This document shows, piece by piece, positions 1-12,500 of a stretch of 64,000 bases of DNA (the first letter of the stretch is position 1; each line of letters opens with the position of its first letter). The stretch is from Mesocentrotus franciscanus (Eukaryota > Echinodermata > Echinoidea > Camarodonta > Strongylocentrotidae). The translations under genes were made by a program, and so were the position numbers. Where the stretch lies: NCBI GenBank assembly GCA_037976565.1, contig CP137669.1, positions 41,194,912 through 41,258,911 of the forward strand, given 5' to 3'. The notes under the pieces were generated by a model. It was not told the origin of the DNA, searched no databases, and saw nothing but the letters and a program-made list of their open reading frames with translations.

Positions 1-129
1 ATTATGTTGATTTTTCTTTTGGAGACACCCCATATTTATCTCTCTGCAATGTCTACATGTTGATAATTTCCCTTAAAGAAGAAAAAATGACAGAGCCCCT
101 GATTTAGTTTCTCACTTTTTGAGGTGTGG

Positions 130-300
130 TCAAAGGGACATAGTTACCAGAAGACTGTGGACCACACATAATGGGTTCTAATCCCTGCCATGGCACAAAT
201 GACCTGTGGCAAGATATTAATTTGCTCTTGCCAGTCTTAACACAGATGAAGTACACAGGGACCCAGTGGGAAAATATAGGCCTACCTTTGATGCTTGAGC
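130..300 (+). repeat. tRNA-derived SINE remnant upstream of atlastin copy 1
   Basis: The stretch has a box B-like motif GGTTCTAATCC at 174-184 (Pol III consensus GGTTCRANTCC), then a 'ctgccatgg...gatattaattt...gggacccag' body typical of invertebrate tRNA-derived SINEs. A homologous but more decayed copy sits at the same place before atlastin copy 2 (35690-35870), so the insertion predates the gene duplication. Box A was not clearly identified. Bases 1-130 hold nothing recognisable beyond homology to 35560-35690. Confidence 0.5.
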
Positions 301-384
301 ACTATATCATGGAAACTTGGTTCATGCCAGGCCTTCAGAGCTTTGAGCTGAACCATTACCAGTGTCTCTCTGTATCTCTCTATG

Positions 385-507
385 CAGTCATAATGCCACC
401 TATACCAGAGGCTGCCCGGATAGGGGAGCCAGTCCAGATCATCACCACAACTAATGATCGTTCCTCTGAACTGATCCATTGCTAATGTCTTTCTGTATCT
501 CTCTATG
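385..507 (+). repeat. Partial tandem duplicate of atlastin coding exon 1 (copy 1)
   Basis: A 123-bp unit ending in a pyrimidine-rich acceptor (ctctctatgcag) and starting with tcataATGCC is repeated immediately upstream of the true exon. The first acceptor AG ends at 387 and the second at 510. The upstream unit keeps the first ~25 codons of the exon, then runs into a stop near 483. The same 123-bp period is seen in copy 2 (35946 and 36069), so the duplication predates the gene duplication. It cannot encode a GTPase, but it offers a competing splice acceptor and start codon. Confidence 0.75.
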
Positions 508-515
508 CAGTCATA

Positions 516-3500
516 ATGCCACCCATACCAGAGGCTGCCCAGATAGGGGAGCCAGTCCAGATCATCACCACAACTGATGAGCATTCGTTTGAGTTAAACC
601 ATGAAGCCTTAGATGAACTGCTTCTCAATGAGGATGTAAGAGACAAGAAGGTGTGTATCGTCTCAGTGGCAGGAGCTTTTAGGAAAGGGAAGTCGTTCCT
701 TCTCGACTTCATGCTCAGATACCTTAACATGCAAGTAAGTCAATTGCCCATAAATACCTGAACAAGTCGTACTATTCTCATTCTGGGTTTATAGTTAAAC
801 AGTATGATGACAAACTTTAAATGCATTCAGAATTTCAGATTCAAGGTAGTTGTGAATGATAATTTCAGACTTAATGTTTTAATCCAGGCACATGTATAAT
901 GCATGCCCTTTAATTTCTTGTGTTCACGATGGATAAGACATAAAACCTAGTCTGAAATCATAATTTTTGTGGAAACATGTCGTTAGTATTTTGTCAGTTT
1001 TTGTTGATTGCTCATATTCATAGGAACTTGATAATCCTCTATTGTCTATTATTATAAATTTGATATTTTATACATGTCTACTTGTGAATTGTCACTACCT
1101 TGCACTACCTTTGTGGAATCTACATAGGATTTGAAGAGTGTACATAGTTTCATGTCCCATTCATGTATTGTGTTGTCTAACAGGGATCAAGTGATTGGCT
1201 TGGACCAGGAGACCAACCGTTAGCAGGGTTCTCCTGGAGGGGAGGTTCTGAGAGGGAAACCACAGGGATCTGGGCTTGGAGCAAAGTATTCCTATGTCCT
1301 GGACCTAATGATGAAGAGGTAAGACGGGGCCATCTTTTGTTTTCATACAATGCATGCCTGGCAGGCAGACCCACCATATTTGAGCTCCAGATTTGATACC
1401 ATATATTGATATTCCTTGTTGATTTGTTCAATCACCATTGTGACTGACTTTGAATAAGATTTCGTAATTGGATAATTATTTGGTAAAATCTCATTGAAGA
1501 ATTGTATTGAGTAAATTCTATTCTTGCTGTCCGAAGACTGAATTCCCAAGGTTACAGTATGATGTGAGAAAAACAATAACTACAATAATTAAAGAGCGTT
1601 TATCAATAATTTTTTTTTAAATAGGATCATAAAGAATTTTGATGTAACCGTAGTACTAAAGCCTTACTGTTAAAACCAATTTTCACTTTTTCCTTGTTTC
1701 TCACAGCTTAGGGCTCTGACTTAATTAAGAAGAACTAAACAAATTTATGCAACTATTACTTTTTGTAACAAAAGTTAAATTTTTATGTATGTATGTTGTG
1801 TATATTTGAAAGTGAAAGTTGAACTTGTTATTCTTTGTAGGTTGCAGTGATCTTAATGGATACTCAGGGAGCCTTTGATTCTGAGTCAACAGTCAGAGAT
1901 TGTGCTACGGTGTTTGCTCTAAGTACCATGACTAGCTCAGTTCAGGTGAGTTGGTTGGCTGCCGTATAACTCGTTTGGAAATGACACAGCAAATCTGTGG
2001 CAGTTTTTTTTTGTAACACAGAGCTCATTGAATATGCTCAAGTCCTTTGCTGCATGCAGTTGCCATCCATTCACACATTTTAAAAAAAGACGTGGCAGGT
2101 TTTTTGATGTGGTTTGCCGCGCCATATCAGAACGAGCCTTTACGGATGAATTATTTTCTTGATTAAACTATCTGCACAATGTGTGTAATTTAAGCCAAGG
2201 TCACAACTGACCATGCACCTCTCTGGGACAGGTCTGGGGTGGATTTCACAGAAAATAATTGTGTTGGAAATGGGGATCACCACATTTTCTCAGGCCCGCC
2301 TGTTGGAGCAAGCAAATGGTTGCAGAAGGCTGTTGACATGTCCAGTAATCTCAGTGTTCAGCCATGTTTTTTATGAACACAGATGACATATGCAGCCAGT
2401 TGCATGTCCATCTTGCAGTGGCTGCAAGGTTTGCCATTGTTAATACATTTGGACCTGAAATCTACAGATCTCTTCATGCAACACACGGATTTTCAGCAAA
2501 TTGCAGCTTAGAACAGCAGCAAAGAGGTGCATGGCCAGTTGCGACCATGGCCTTAGTTATTTGTTTAATGGGAGTGGAGAAATTACTTCTTTCTTAAGGT
2601 TTTGCCAACAGTAAAGCCTTGTTCAGATACGATGTGGTTAAACGCATCTTTTTTGATGATGACATAAGTGTAATACGCTTAATACATTTCTGTACCTTAT
2701 AACGCAGAGCTCAGTGAATACGCCTAGGACCTTTGTTGTGAGTAGTTGCCATTCATTGACACCAAACAAATATAATAAGCTGCGGTCTACCAAAGCATAT
2801 CTGAACAAGCCTTTAGAGGGCAAAGCTTAAGATGTGCTGTTGGGTATGAGGGGATATCTTACTGATAAGTGCTGATGGCTTTAAAATACAAGATTGATTG
2901 GATACCGGTACTGGTATATCCTTCTATTACATCTCTACAATAGCATATTCTACATCTGTACATGTACATGAAACACTGTTCTTTATACTTTGCAGGTTTA
3001 TAACTTGAGTCAAAATATTCAGGAGGATGACCTACAGCACTTACAACTGTTTACTGAGTATGGAAGGCTTGCTATGGCGGAGGAGAGTTCTGAAGCCAAA
3101 CCATTCCAGGTCAGTCATTGATGTTTATTCCAAGGATTGTATGACGGGTATGACTATTTATAATTACTAGTCAAATGTCTAACTTCAACATTAGACCCAG
3201 CCCTATTCCTAAGCCTAATCCTATACCTAACCTGAAATCCAATGGCAATTAAGCCTGTATCTTTTTACTAAGTAAAGGTAGAGCATACGTTGCATCGCCC
3301 TTCCAAGGTATCAACATTAATATATTCATCATATTCCTTGTTGAGTGGGTCGAATGAAGATGCAACGATCATGTTGTTAAGCCCCGCCTAATAGGCACTG
3401 TATGCCCTTAAATATTGCTTCTCTCCACCTAGGTATATAATTGGGTACATAAAGTGCAAACATCATACAGTTGGAATAGCATATGCACTCTTTTAAAATG

Positions 3501-6500
3501 AAGGCTGTCAGGTGTGTCTTGTCTTAGTGCAGACTGCAGAATCTTAATTGAATCCACTGCAGAGAGCAGGGATGCCAATTTTCCGTCAATTGCCAGTACT
3601 CAGGCTTTTTAATATTTTGGGTGTCAAATTTCTGGTCTCGTATATATTTTTTTCTGGCCTTCTCTCCAACTTGGAAGAGCACCAGATGTGTGTGCGACGG
3701 GAGAAATTTCGTACATGTGTAATTCTGAAAGAATTAGAATTGTCCGAGCCGTTATTAGAACACAATCGCACTTTGCATGGTACGGGCATCGTGCATAATT
3801 GTTAATTTTGGTAAAACGACTGTACCGTCAGTCTAGCGTCCACCATGTACGATCTTGCATGTTGTGGATATGAGTGTGGCCATGTGCGGATTGTCACGAC
3901 CGCTGGCGCTGGCGCGGCCGCGGTACGGTCTGTGTTGACGTGTGTATAGTGCATGCCGTTGCGACATCGATATGATACGTGTGTACTGTTCGTGCAATTC
4001 TAGGAATAGTTCCGTGATTTTGTGACTGATTTATGGATTAAATTGACTACACAATGGATGTAGACATATTGGTATTGTTACTTTCTGACTAAATGTACAG
4101 GGTGTGTTATGTGTGTTATGATGGAATGGTTTTCGTTTTGTATTAAAAATTGAAATGAATACAATTGAACATTTTAAGCAGAGTTGCCCCTGCATATGTA
4201 ATTGATAATAATACCCAATCCAAAATAACGGTCTTTTAGATTGATTTAAGAACTGTAAAAAAATAGCTTGACTTAAAAAAAAATTTAACTCTTTCCTATT
4301 TTGCACCATTTCACTAAATTAAGTTTACACACTGTACATTATCTACCCATGGACTTAAATCACTTGTTCATTTTCTCTGAAATATATCTGGATAGAGGCT
4401 TTCTGACATAAAAATTACCCATAAACTTGGATAGAATTTGAGGAAAATATCCCTAGAATAAGGTCAGATTGCAGCAGAGAGCATCTAGAAACCCAGAGCT
4501 TCCAGGGCCCTAAGGCAGGACCCCGGCCGAATGGGACTTGGCACTCGTGATGTGCGCTTTGCACACATTGTTTTAACCCTCCAAAAAATTCAGGCCCTGG
4601 AGCCATTTGCCACTGGCATCCCTGAGAGAGTAATAAAACACTGTAAAATGATCAAACAGTTCCTATTATTGTATTCATTCATGTGCTTGATATTTTGAAA
4701 ATATGTCTGATACTTCACACTCATTGTATCACTCAAAGATGAGAATTATCTTTGTTTGCCCTGTGAACAATAATAAGTTCATACTTATTTCTATTTTGAT
4801 TTTAGTCTCTGAATTTCCTGGTTCGTGATTGGAGCTACCCCTATGAATATGCCTTCGGGGAAAGTGGAGGTTCCAAATTACTTGACAAGAAGTTACATGT
4901 AAGTAACACACACTCAACATATGTCTCATGTCATAAGAAAATGGTTTGTGCTCTAATACCTTATGATCACAGGTATTTTGTACATGTATGTAAGATTCAA
5001 TTAGGCATTTGATCTAGTATTGTCTCTCCTCAACTGAGATGTAATAATTGGGTTCCTGCCTTCCTTGTAGGAAACATACTCTGAAGACTGTATCACAGCT
5101 CGGATAAAGCTTGAATACAGTAGGTAATGATAATAATTGACATGTGTATCTTGCAGTCAGGGCTTCAGGCTCTGTAGCAGAAAGTTGTTTTACTCTTGGT
5201 CCAAATTGACTGATATATGGCCTTGCAGCATCCTAACCCAAAAATTGTGCAGGTTGGAAGTTTGCACTGACATATTTATCATCCTTGTTTTTACTTTTTT
5301 TTCTAAAGTCTTCCAAGCTTTCCATGAGCTTCGAGTGTGTTATGGATTGATGAGAACCTAGTAGAGCTTCATGAATCAGATAATCATCTACTGATTATTG
5401 TCATTTATATTATGGTTGCCAATCATCAGTATGCCATGGTTCTAGGACACGTACCCCCTGGACAACCACCCTCCGGACAACTACCCCCTAGGACAACTAC
5501 CCCCTAGGGCAACCACCCTCTAGGACGACTACCCCCCAGACAACTACCCGGACAACTACCCCGGACAACCACCCCCCGGACAACCACCCCGGACAACCAC
5601 TCCCTAGGACAACCACCCTCTAGGACAACTACCCCCGATTGGTAATTACCCTAAGTGGTTATTGTCCGCGGGTAGTTGGGTAGTATACAAATATACACTG
5701 TCTTGAGAGGTTCTGGTTAAAACTATGCGCAAGAGGTGACTCCAATAGTATACAAATATACACTGTCTTGAGAGGTTCTGGTTAAAACTATGCGCAAGAG
5801 GTGACTCCAATAGTACTATTTGCTGAGGGGCGCAGCCCTGAAGCAAATGGTACTTCTGGAGTCACCGAAGCCCATAGTTTTAACCAGTACTTGAATAGAA
5901 GGCATGGTAAATTTGTTTTATATCCTGCATCAAAAATTTATTTTATAAAAAAAAAAAAAAAATTTTTGGGACAAAAAAAAATTTAGAACAAAAAAAATGT
6001 CAATTTTTATCTAAAAAGATTTAGAATAGTTTGTTTTCATTAAATTAAGATTTCAAAAAAAAAAAAAAATTTTCAACTCCCAAATAGTACTCCCAAATAG
6101 TACTCTAATATAGTACTTTCTAAAAATAGTTCAAATATTTCTGGTCATGTGACGAGCTCTCAACCAATCAAAAGCCAACACATCTTTGATGCAGGATATA
6201 ATACTATTTGCTGAGGGGCGCAGCCCCGAAGCAAATGGTACTTTTGGAGTCACCGAGGCCCATAGTTTTAACCAGTACCTCGAATAGAAGGCATGGTATA
6301 TTTGTTTTATGTCCTGCATCAAAAATTTATTTTATTAAAAAAAAAAAAAAAAATTGGGGGGACAAAAAAAGATTTAGAACAAAAAAATGTCAATTTTTAT
6401 CTAAAAAGATTTAGAATATTTTGTTTTCATTAAATTAAGATTTAAAAAAAAAAAAAAATTTCAAATCTCAAATAGTACTCCCAAATAGTACTCTCATATA

Positions 6501-9500
6501 GCACTTTCTAAAAATAGTTCAAATATTTCTGGTCATGTGACGAGCTCTCAACCAATCAAAAGCCAACACATTTTTGATGCAGGATATAATAGTTACCATA
6601 GGTGGTAGATGTCAAGGAGGTATATGTCCTAGAGGGCGGTTGCCCTAGTGGGTAGTTGTCTGGGGGTACTTGTCCTGGAGGATGGTTATCCTAGGGCACG
6701 AGAGGTAGTTGTCCAGGGAGTAGGTGTCCGGATACGATCAGTATATTGAATTTACTTGTTTTGTTGTTGTCATCTATTTTGTACCGACAGCAATCAGCTA
6801 AGCACAAAGAGTTACAGGATGTAAGACGTCATATCTCAAGCTGCTTCAAGAGACTTGGCTGCTTCTTGATGCCTCATCCTGGTCTAGCTGTAGCTACCAA
6901 TCCTAAGTTTGATGGAAGATTAGCAGGTAGGTGGTTTCACTTCCTAAAACATGATTGAAAGTTATGCAATTAGAAAATATTTTTACCTATAAAAATAAGA
7001 AAGACCCCTGACTTTTAACTAATTTCCCATTTGTTTGGTATGGTGCAGGACACCTTTGTGTGGGTAATATCGTTTCAACAAGAGGAACAGAATTTGTTAA
7101 AGGAATGAATGAATTCACTTTGCCTTCTTAAATTAACACGAGTTATATATTTTCTACTCGAACATTCTGTAGACAAACTATATTGTATATTAAATGAACT
7201 TTCAAAGTAAAAAATTGTATGGTAGAATTTAAAAAATACATTTAATTTGTATGTGAAAATATTGATTTTTTAAAAAAAATCCCTCTACATGAAGCCAATT
7301 TCAAGAAATTAATGTTTATTTTTTTTATTCAAAAATATTTTTATTCTGAACAACCCAAGGTACTATGAAAGAAAAGGATTTAAATTTGTCAGTTTGGTTA
7401 AACCCTTTAACAGATTTAAGAATTAAGATCATGATCCAAAATCATTTTGTTTCCTTCTTTATTTCAGATATCAGTGAAGAATTCAAGACCCACCTACAGG
7501 AATTAGCTCCTCTTCTGCTTTCGAAGGACAATCTGATTGTCAAGGAGATCAATGGCACTAAGGTGACGGGTCGGGCACTTCTAGAATACTTTAAGGTCAG
7601 TATGAGAATACACTCTAACGTATAGAATCACCTATTATTTGGTAGAGAGGTAAACTTCTATTTCAGGACATAACACAATACAAAAGGTAGATAAACCCAC
7701 TAACGTCCTTTGGCAAGACATTAATCTACATTTTCCATACTCCACCCAGGTAAGGTAATTGGGTACTTGGCAATAATTAATTCCTAAATATGCTTGAGCA
7801 CCATACTGGCAGCCATGCTAAGGCCTGGGAAATAATTGTAGAGGGCAAGGAGTGTAAAGTCTGACAGACATCAGCGCTACATACATACCCACTTTTATTA
7901 TTATTATTATAATTTATACAGTAAAATGGTTGATATGTCACTGGACAGTAGATCAATTTTGTTGACTTTGAATCCTGTTCACATCATTAATATCCTTGGA
8001 CACTCTATATAAATGCTTATTTGCCTCTGTTTACTCAAGAAAGAAATAAGAAGAAGGTAATGTAGATACTATTTGGGCATGGGCAGATAAAGGCCATTCA
8101 TACCAAAATTGTAAAACCCACTGAGATGAATACTGGATACATGCTCATAAAAGTTATGTAATCATTTTTCATTTATTAACCAATGGGTACGTTCTAAGGA
8201 ACACATGTGGGAGTATTCTTCTTAAAGGCATGGGTTAACAATGTTTCCAGTTTTACAAATCTGAGATGCATGGCCCTAAGTGTCATCAGTGTCTCTGATA
8301 TGGTGTAATATTGAAGCCCTAAAAGAATTGCGCTTCAAAATGATCATGCAGTGCCTCCAAAAAGTAAAAATCTTTGAGTGACCGGTTTTACCATACTCAT
8401 TTTTCCCAATAGACTGTAGTGTAATAAAATTTGAAATTTCATGAAATTTTGAATTCCAATCATAAATATCTTGATAATCAGACAGGCGATCGGTTTGTAA
8501 AAGTCATAGGATTCCTGACTGACCTAAAGGTTTATAATTATGATTGCAGCATGAGCTAAATCCAGGATTTCGTTTAGAATCTGAGGCAAAGATACCCAAT
8601 CCCTTTAAAGCCCGTCTGCACTAGTTTGGCCAGGAGGAATTAGACCTCCCTGCATGGTCACTGACAGGTGGTTATCTCATCAAATCAGCTCTCAACTAAC
8701 ATAAGAAAAAGAGGATCATGGGGGACCAATGGGTACTGCTTAGGCATTGTTTGTTATTATAGAGGGAGCAAGTAGCTACAAGTAGTGCAGACAGGTTTTG
8801 AGAGGGAAAGCAAAAGGTATTCATGAAGCACATCCATGACTTTGGCAGTGATTATTCTAAAAATGCACCCTGTTCATTAATAGATGTTGATGTCATAAAT
8901 AATCTTTGATTACAGATATTCATCTTCATTATCTGTAATCAAAGAATATCACTATTTACAAAAGTAACATTCACATAAATTTGAATTCTTGTCCAAACTC
9001 ATATTCTTGAGAGTGGTTATATCCCTTTTCTCTAGTTTTCTTGTAATTTTACTTTGTATTTACACACTAGTCTTTCTTTTCATGCTGTTTGTTTGATTCA
9101 GGCTTACATCAATATCTACCAGGGGGATGATTTACCTGAACCTAAGACTATGCTACAGGTAAGAAGAAACATGTAGGACAATACAATTAATAATATTACA
9201 GTTTTCAATTGCATTTAAATTGTATCCTTTGTAATATTGCAGAGAAATAGTAAATGAAATCATCAATATAATATCAATATATACTTTGATTCAACTACCC
9301 ATAAAACTTCACATCAAGATACATGAATTTGAAATAAACTAATAATTTCAACTACATTAATAGTAATAGCCTTATTACATAAAAGACACATTTCTGTGAT
9401 GCCTTGTAAATAGAATGGGTACAGGCATTGAAAGAATTGCATTGCTTTTATAATGCTGTTGTTATGTTTCCAAGTTATATTTATCCATCATAGAATGATG

Positions 9501-12500
9501 TGTGTAACCACTAGTATGCATTTACCTCATTTGTTGTTTTACTAGGCTACAGCAGAGGCCAATAACTTAGCTGCAGTAGCAAGCGCTAAGGACAAATACA
9601 CTAAGGATATGGAACAGGTGAGTAGAGTTTGGTAGTAGATAGAATGACAACAGTATCAAGGCTGCCATGTTCATATGTCATGCTGAAAAGTGATTGTACC
9701 AGTGCCTAGCATTTGCCATTGTCATGCCACAACTGTTGATAAGGATGAAAACTTCTTGCTTGAGTGCCTGCTTGCATGTAATTTGAGAGTCACAATGTGG
9801 GTTAGCATTAAATGAGAACCATTTTGAATGGTTAAGGCTCGTTCAGTTATGATGCAGCAAAACACAGTAGTTTTATTTTTTATGCCTCCGCTACAAAGTA
9901 GCCGGAGGCATTATGTTTTCAGGTTGTCCGTCCGTACGTCTGTACGTCCCGTTCTCGTGATCGCGTTATCTCAAGAACCAATTGATGGATTCCCGCTAAA
10001 CTTAGGACATGTATGTATCTTGCAGAGCCAATGAACTGATTAGATTTTGGGGTCACGAGGTCAAAGGTCACAGGGCTCATTATGCATGCAAAAATAGCTT
10101 GTAATAACGTGTTATCTCAAGAACCGATGGTCGGATTACCATCAAACCCAAGACATGTATGTATCTTGCAGAGCCAATGAACTGATTAGATTTTGGGGTT
10201 ATGAGGTCAAAGGTCAAAGGTCATGGGGCTCATTACGTATGCAAACATAGCTTGTGAACGCATTATCAATAGAACCGACGGATGGATTACTATCAAACTC
10301 AGGACATGTATGTATCTTGCAGAGCCAATAAACTGATTAGATTTTAGGGTCATGAGGTCAAAGATCAAAGAGTCATACATGTATTTGAAAAATAGCTTGT
10401 AATCACGATATTGTGAGAACATTTTTAACTGCCCGCAGTCCAAGATCCATCTAGTTTTAATGAGGACATAGAGTGTAATAGGCATCACATTTCTGCATCT
10501 TATAACACAGAGCTCAGTGAATTACTTGCAAGTCCTTTGTTGCACGCAGGTGCCATTCAATTAAACGTCAGCTGTTTTTAGTGGCGGTCTACCGCGCCAT
10601 ATTTGAACGAGCCTTTAGTTTGATATATTCAACCGTATCCGGACAATTACCCCCCTGGACAACCACCCCCCGGATAACTACCCCTTAGGACAACTACCAC
10701 CTAGGGCAACCACCCTCTAGGACGACTACCCCCCTAGGACAACTATCCCCAGACAACTAGCCCCCAGACAACTACCCCCTACAACAACCATCCTCTAGGA
10801 CAACTACCCCCGGACAACTATCCTAGTGGGTAGTTGTCTGGGGGGTAGTTGTCCGGGGGGTAGTTGTCCAGGGGGGTGGATGTCCTAGGGGGTAGTTGTC
10901 CGGGGGGTAGTTGTCCTAGGGGGTAGTTGTCCGGGGGGTAGTTATCCTAGGGGGGTAGTCGTCCTAGAGGGTGGTTACCCTAGGGGGTAGTTGTCTAGGG
11001 GGTAGTTGTCCTAGAGAGTGGTTATCCTAGGGGTGTTTATCCGGGGGTGGTTGTCCAGGGGGTAGGTGTCCTAGAACCATCTTCAACAAGTCTTTCCACA
11101 ATAGTTTTAGTTTTATAGTAAAGGCACATATGCAGCTCTAAAAGATAAAGTTGAGTTCTGGTCATGCGATTGCATTGTGAAAGAAAGGGTGTGGAATCGA
11201 TCAGAAAAAGTTGATCATGTAGCATATAAGTATTGGTGTGTACTGCAAGGTTCTGGAGTTATCAAAATTATATGAAATTTGGCCCATTCTTGGTAAAGTA
11301 ACAAGCACTGTACACAGAATGATGCATATGGGACTACACAAACATGTGGCATGAAAATGGGGCCTCATTTTTAAGCTGTTACTTGTCCTATTTAAAATAT
11401 GAAGGCATTTGAAGAGCCATGCTTTGCAGGGAACATTTTTTTCTCTGATGTTCTTCCACACTTGCATAATAACAATGATAATGGTTATAAATTATTTTTC
11501 ACCTCTTCCCAGAACTCAACCTTCTCTTTAAGTCACAAAGGAACCATCTGGAATTGTTGTTTATGTAGTTTTCAATGAGTATACCAGAGTTTGGACTGTA
11601 TGAATAGTTCTATTAATGTTGGTTTATACACAATAAAATGCTGATTTTGTAGTTTTACATGCTGAATTCAAATTTGGACAAAGATTATTAGGAGATCGTC
11701 AGAACCTCTTTTAAAAGCATAAGAATTTTGCAATCCATTCTCAGTCTTATACCAGGCTATATTAATCTCTTCTTATATGTGATACAGGTATGTGGAGGTG
11801 ACAAGCCATACCTGAGTCCAGACGAACTAGAGAAGAATCACAATCAAACCAAGGAAGCAGCCATTAATCAGTTCAGAGAAGTACGCAAGATGGGAGGAAC
11901 AGAGTACAGTCAGGAATACGAGGACAAACTCTTAACTGAGATGGAGGAGTCTTACGAGCAGTACATCAAACACAACGATAGCAAGAACCTGTTCAACGTA
12001 GCACGAACCCCTATCACCCTCGTGACCACCATACTTGCAATGTACATCCTGTCAGGGGTGTGTGGACTTGTAGGATTCTACTCCTTGTCAAATCTGGCCA
12101 ATATGCTGCTAGGCTTTGCCATCTTTCTACTGTGTGCATGGAGTTACGTGCGTTATAGTGGCAAGTGGGTTAACGTTGGGACATGGATTGATACTGGAAC
12201 CGAATTTATATGGGTTCATGTAAGTAAACACAAAGTTCGCTTTATAATAATAATAATAATAATTATAATAATAATAATAATAATAACCAAGGCAGCATTT
12301 CATCTTCAGAGAAAATACCATGCCCTAAATAATAAAACAAACAATTTACAGATAACTACTAGTTTACAATTTCCCCCAATAAACAGTTGCAATGTGTTCT
12401 GTCAATAACCAGTTTTCTGTTATACAAATCTTAATTTGCTTATTTTATTTTATCCTATTTTTATACTATGGTAAAGATTGTATTAATGTCTACTTATTGT

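Larger units (their letters stand above)
5433..6736. mobile_element. TU-like fold-back element A (intron 5 of copy 1)
   Basis: The ends are arrays of a ~15-bp unit in opposite orientation: GGACAACTACCCCCT-like at 5450-5640 and the complement at 6600-6730. The element is flanked by the 8-bp repeat ATCAGTAT at 5425-5432 and 6737-6744. Intron 5 of copy 2 (about 41160-41180) has the single uninterrupted site, proving an insertion. The left end is gccaTGGTTCTAGG, the right end GGATACG. The core holds two 65-bp direct repeats and two ~390-bp direct repeats. The structure matches the published description of sea urchin TU elements; assignment to that family is inferred. No coding capacity seen. Confidence 0.85.

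Noticed and set aside
10634..11079. Regularly spaced short repeats resembling a CRISPR array
   Set aside because: The units are contiguous, imperfect and reverse strand midway, with no unique spacers. It is a fold-back transposon in an animal intron.
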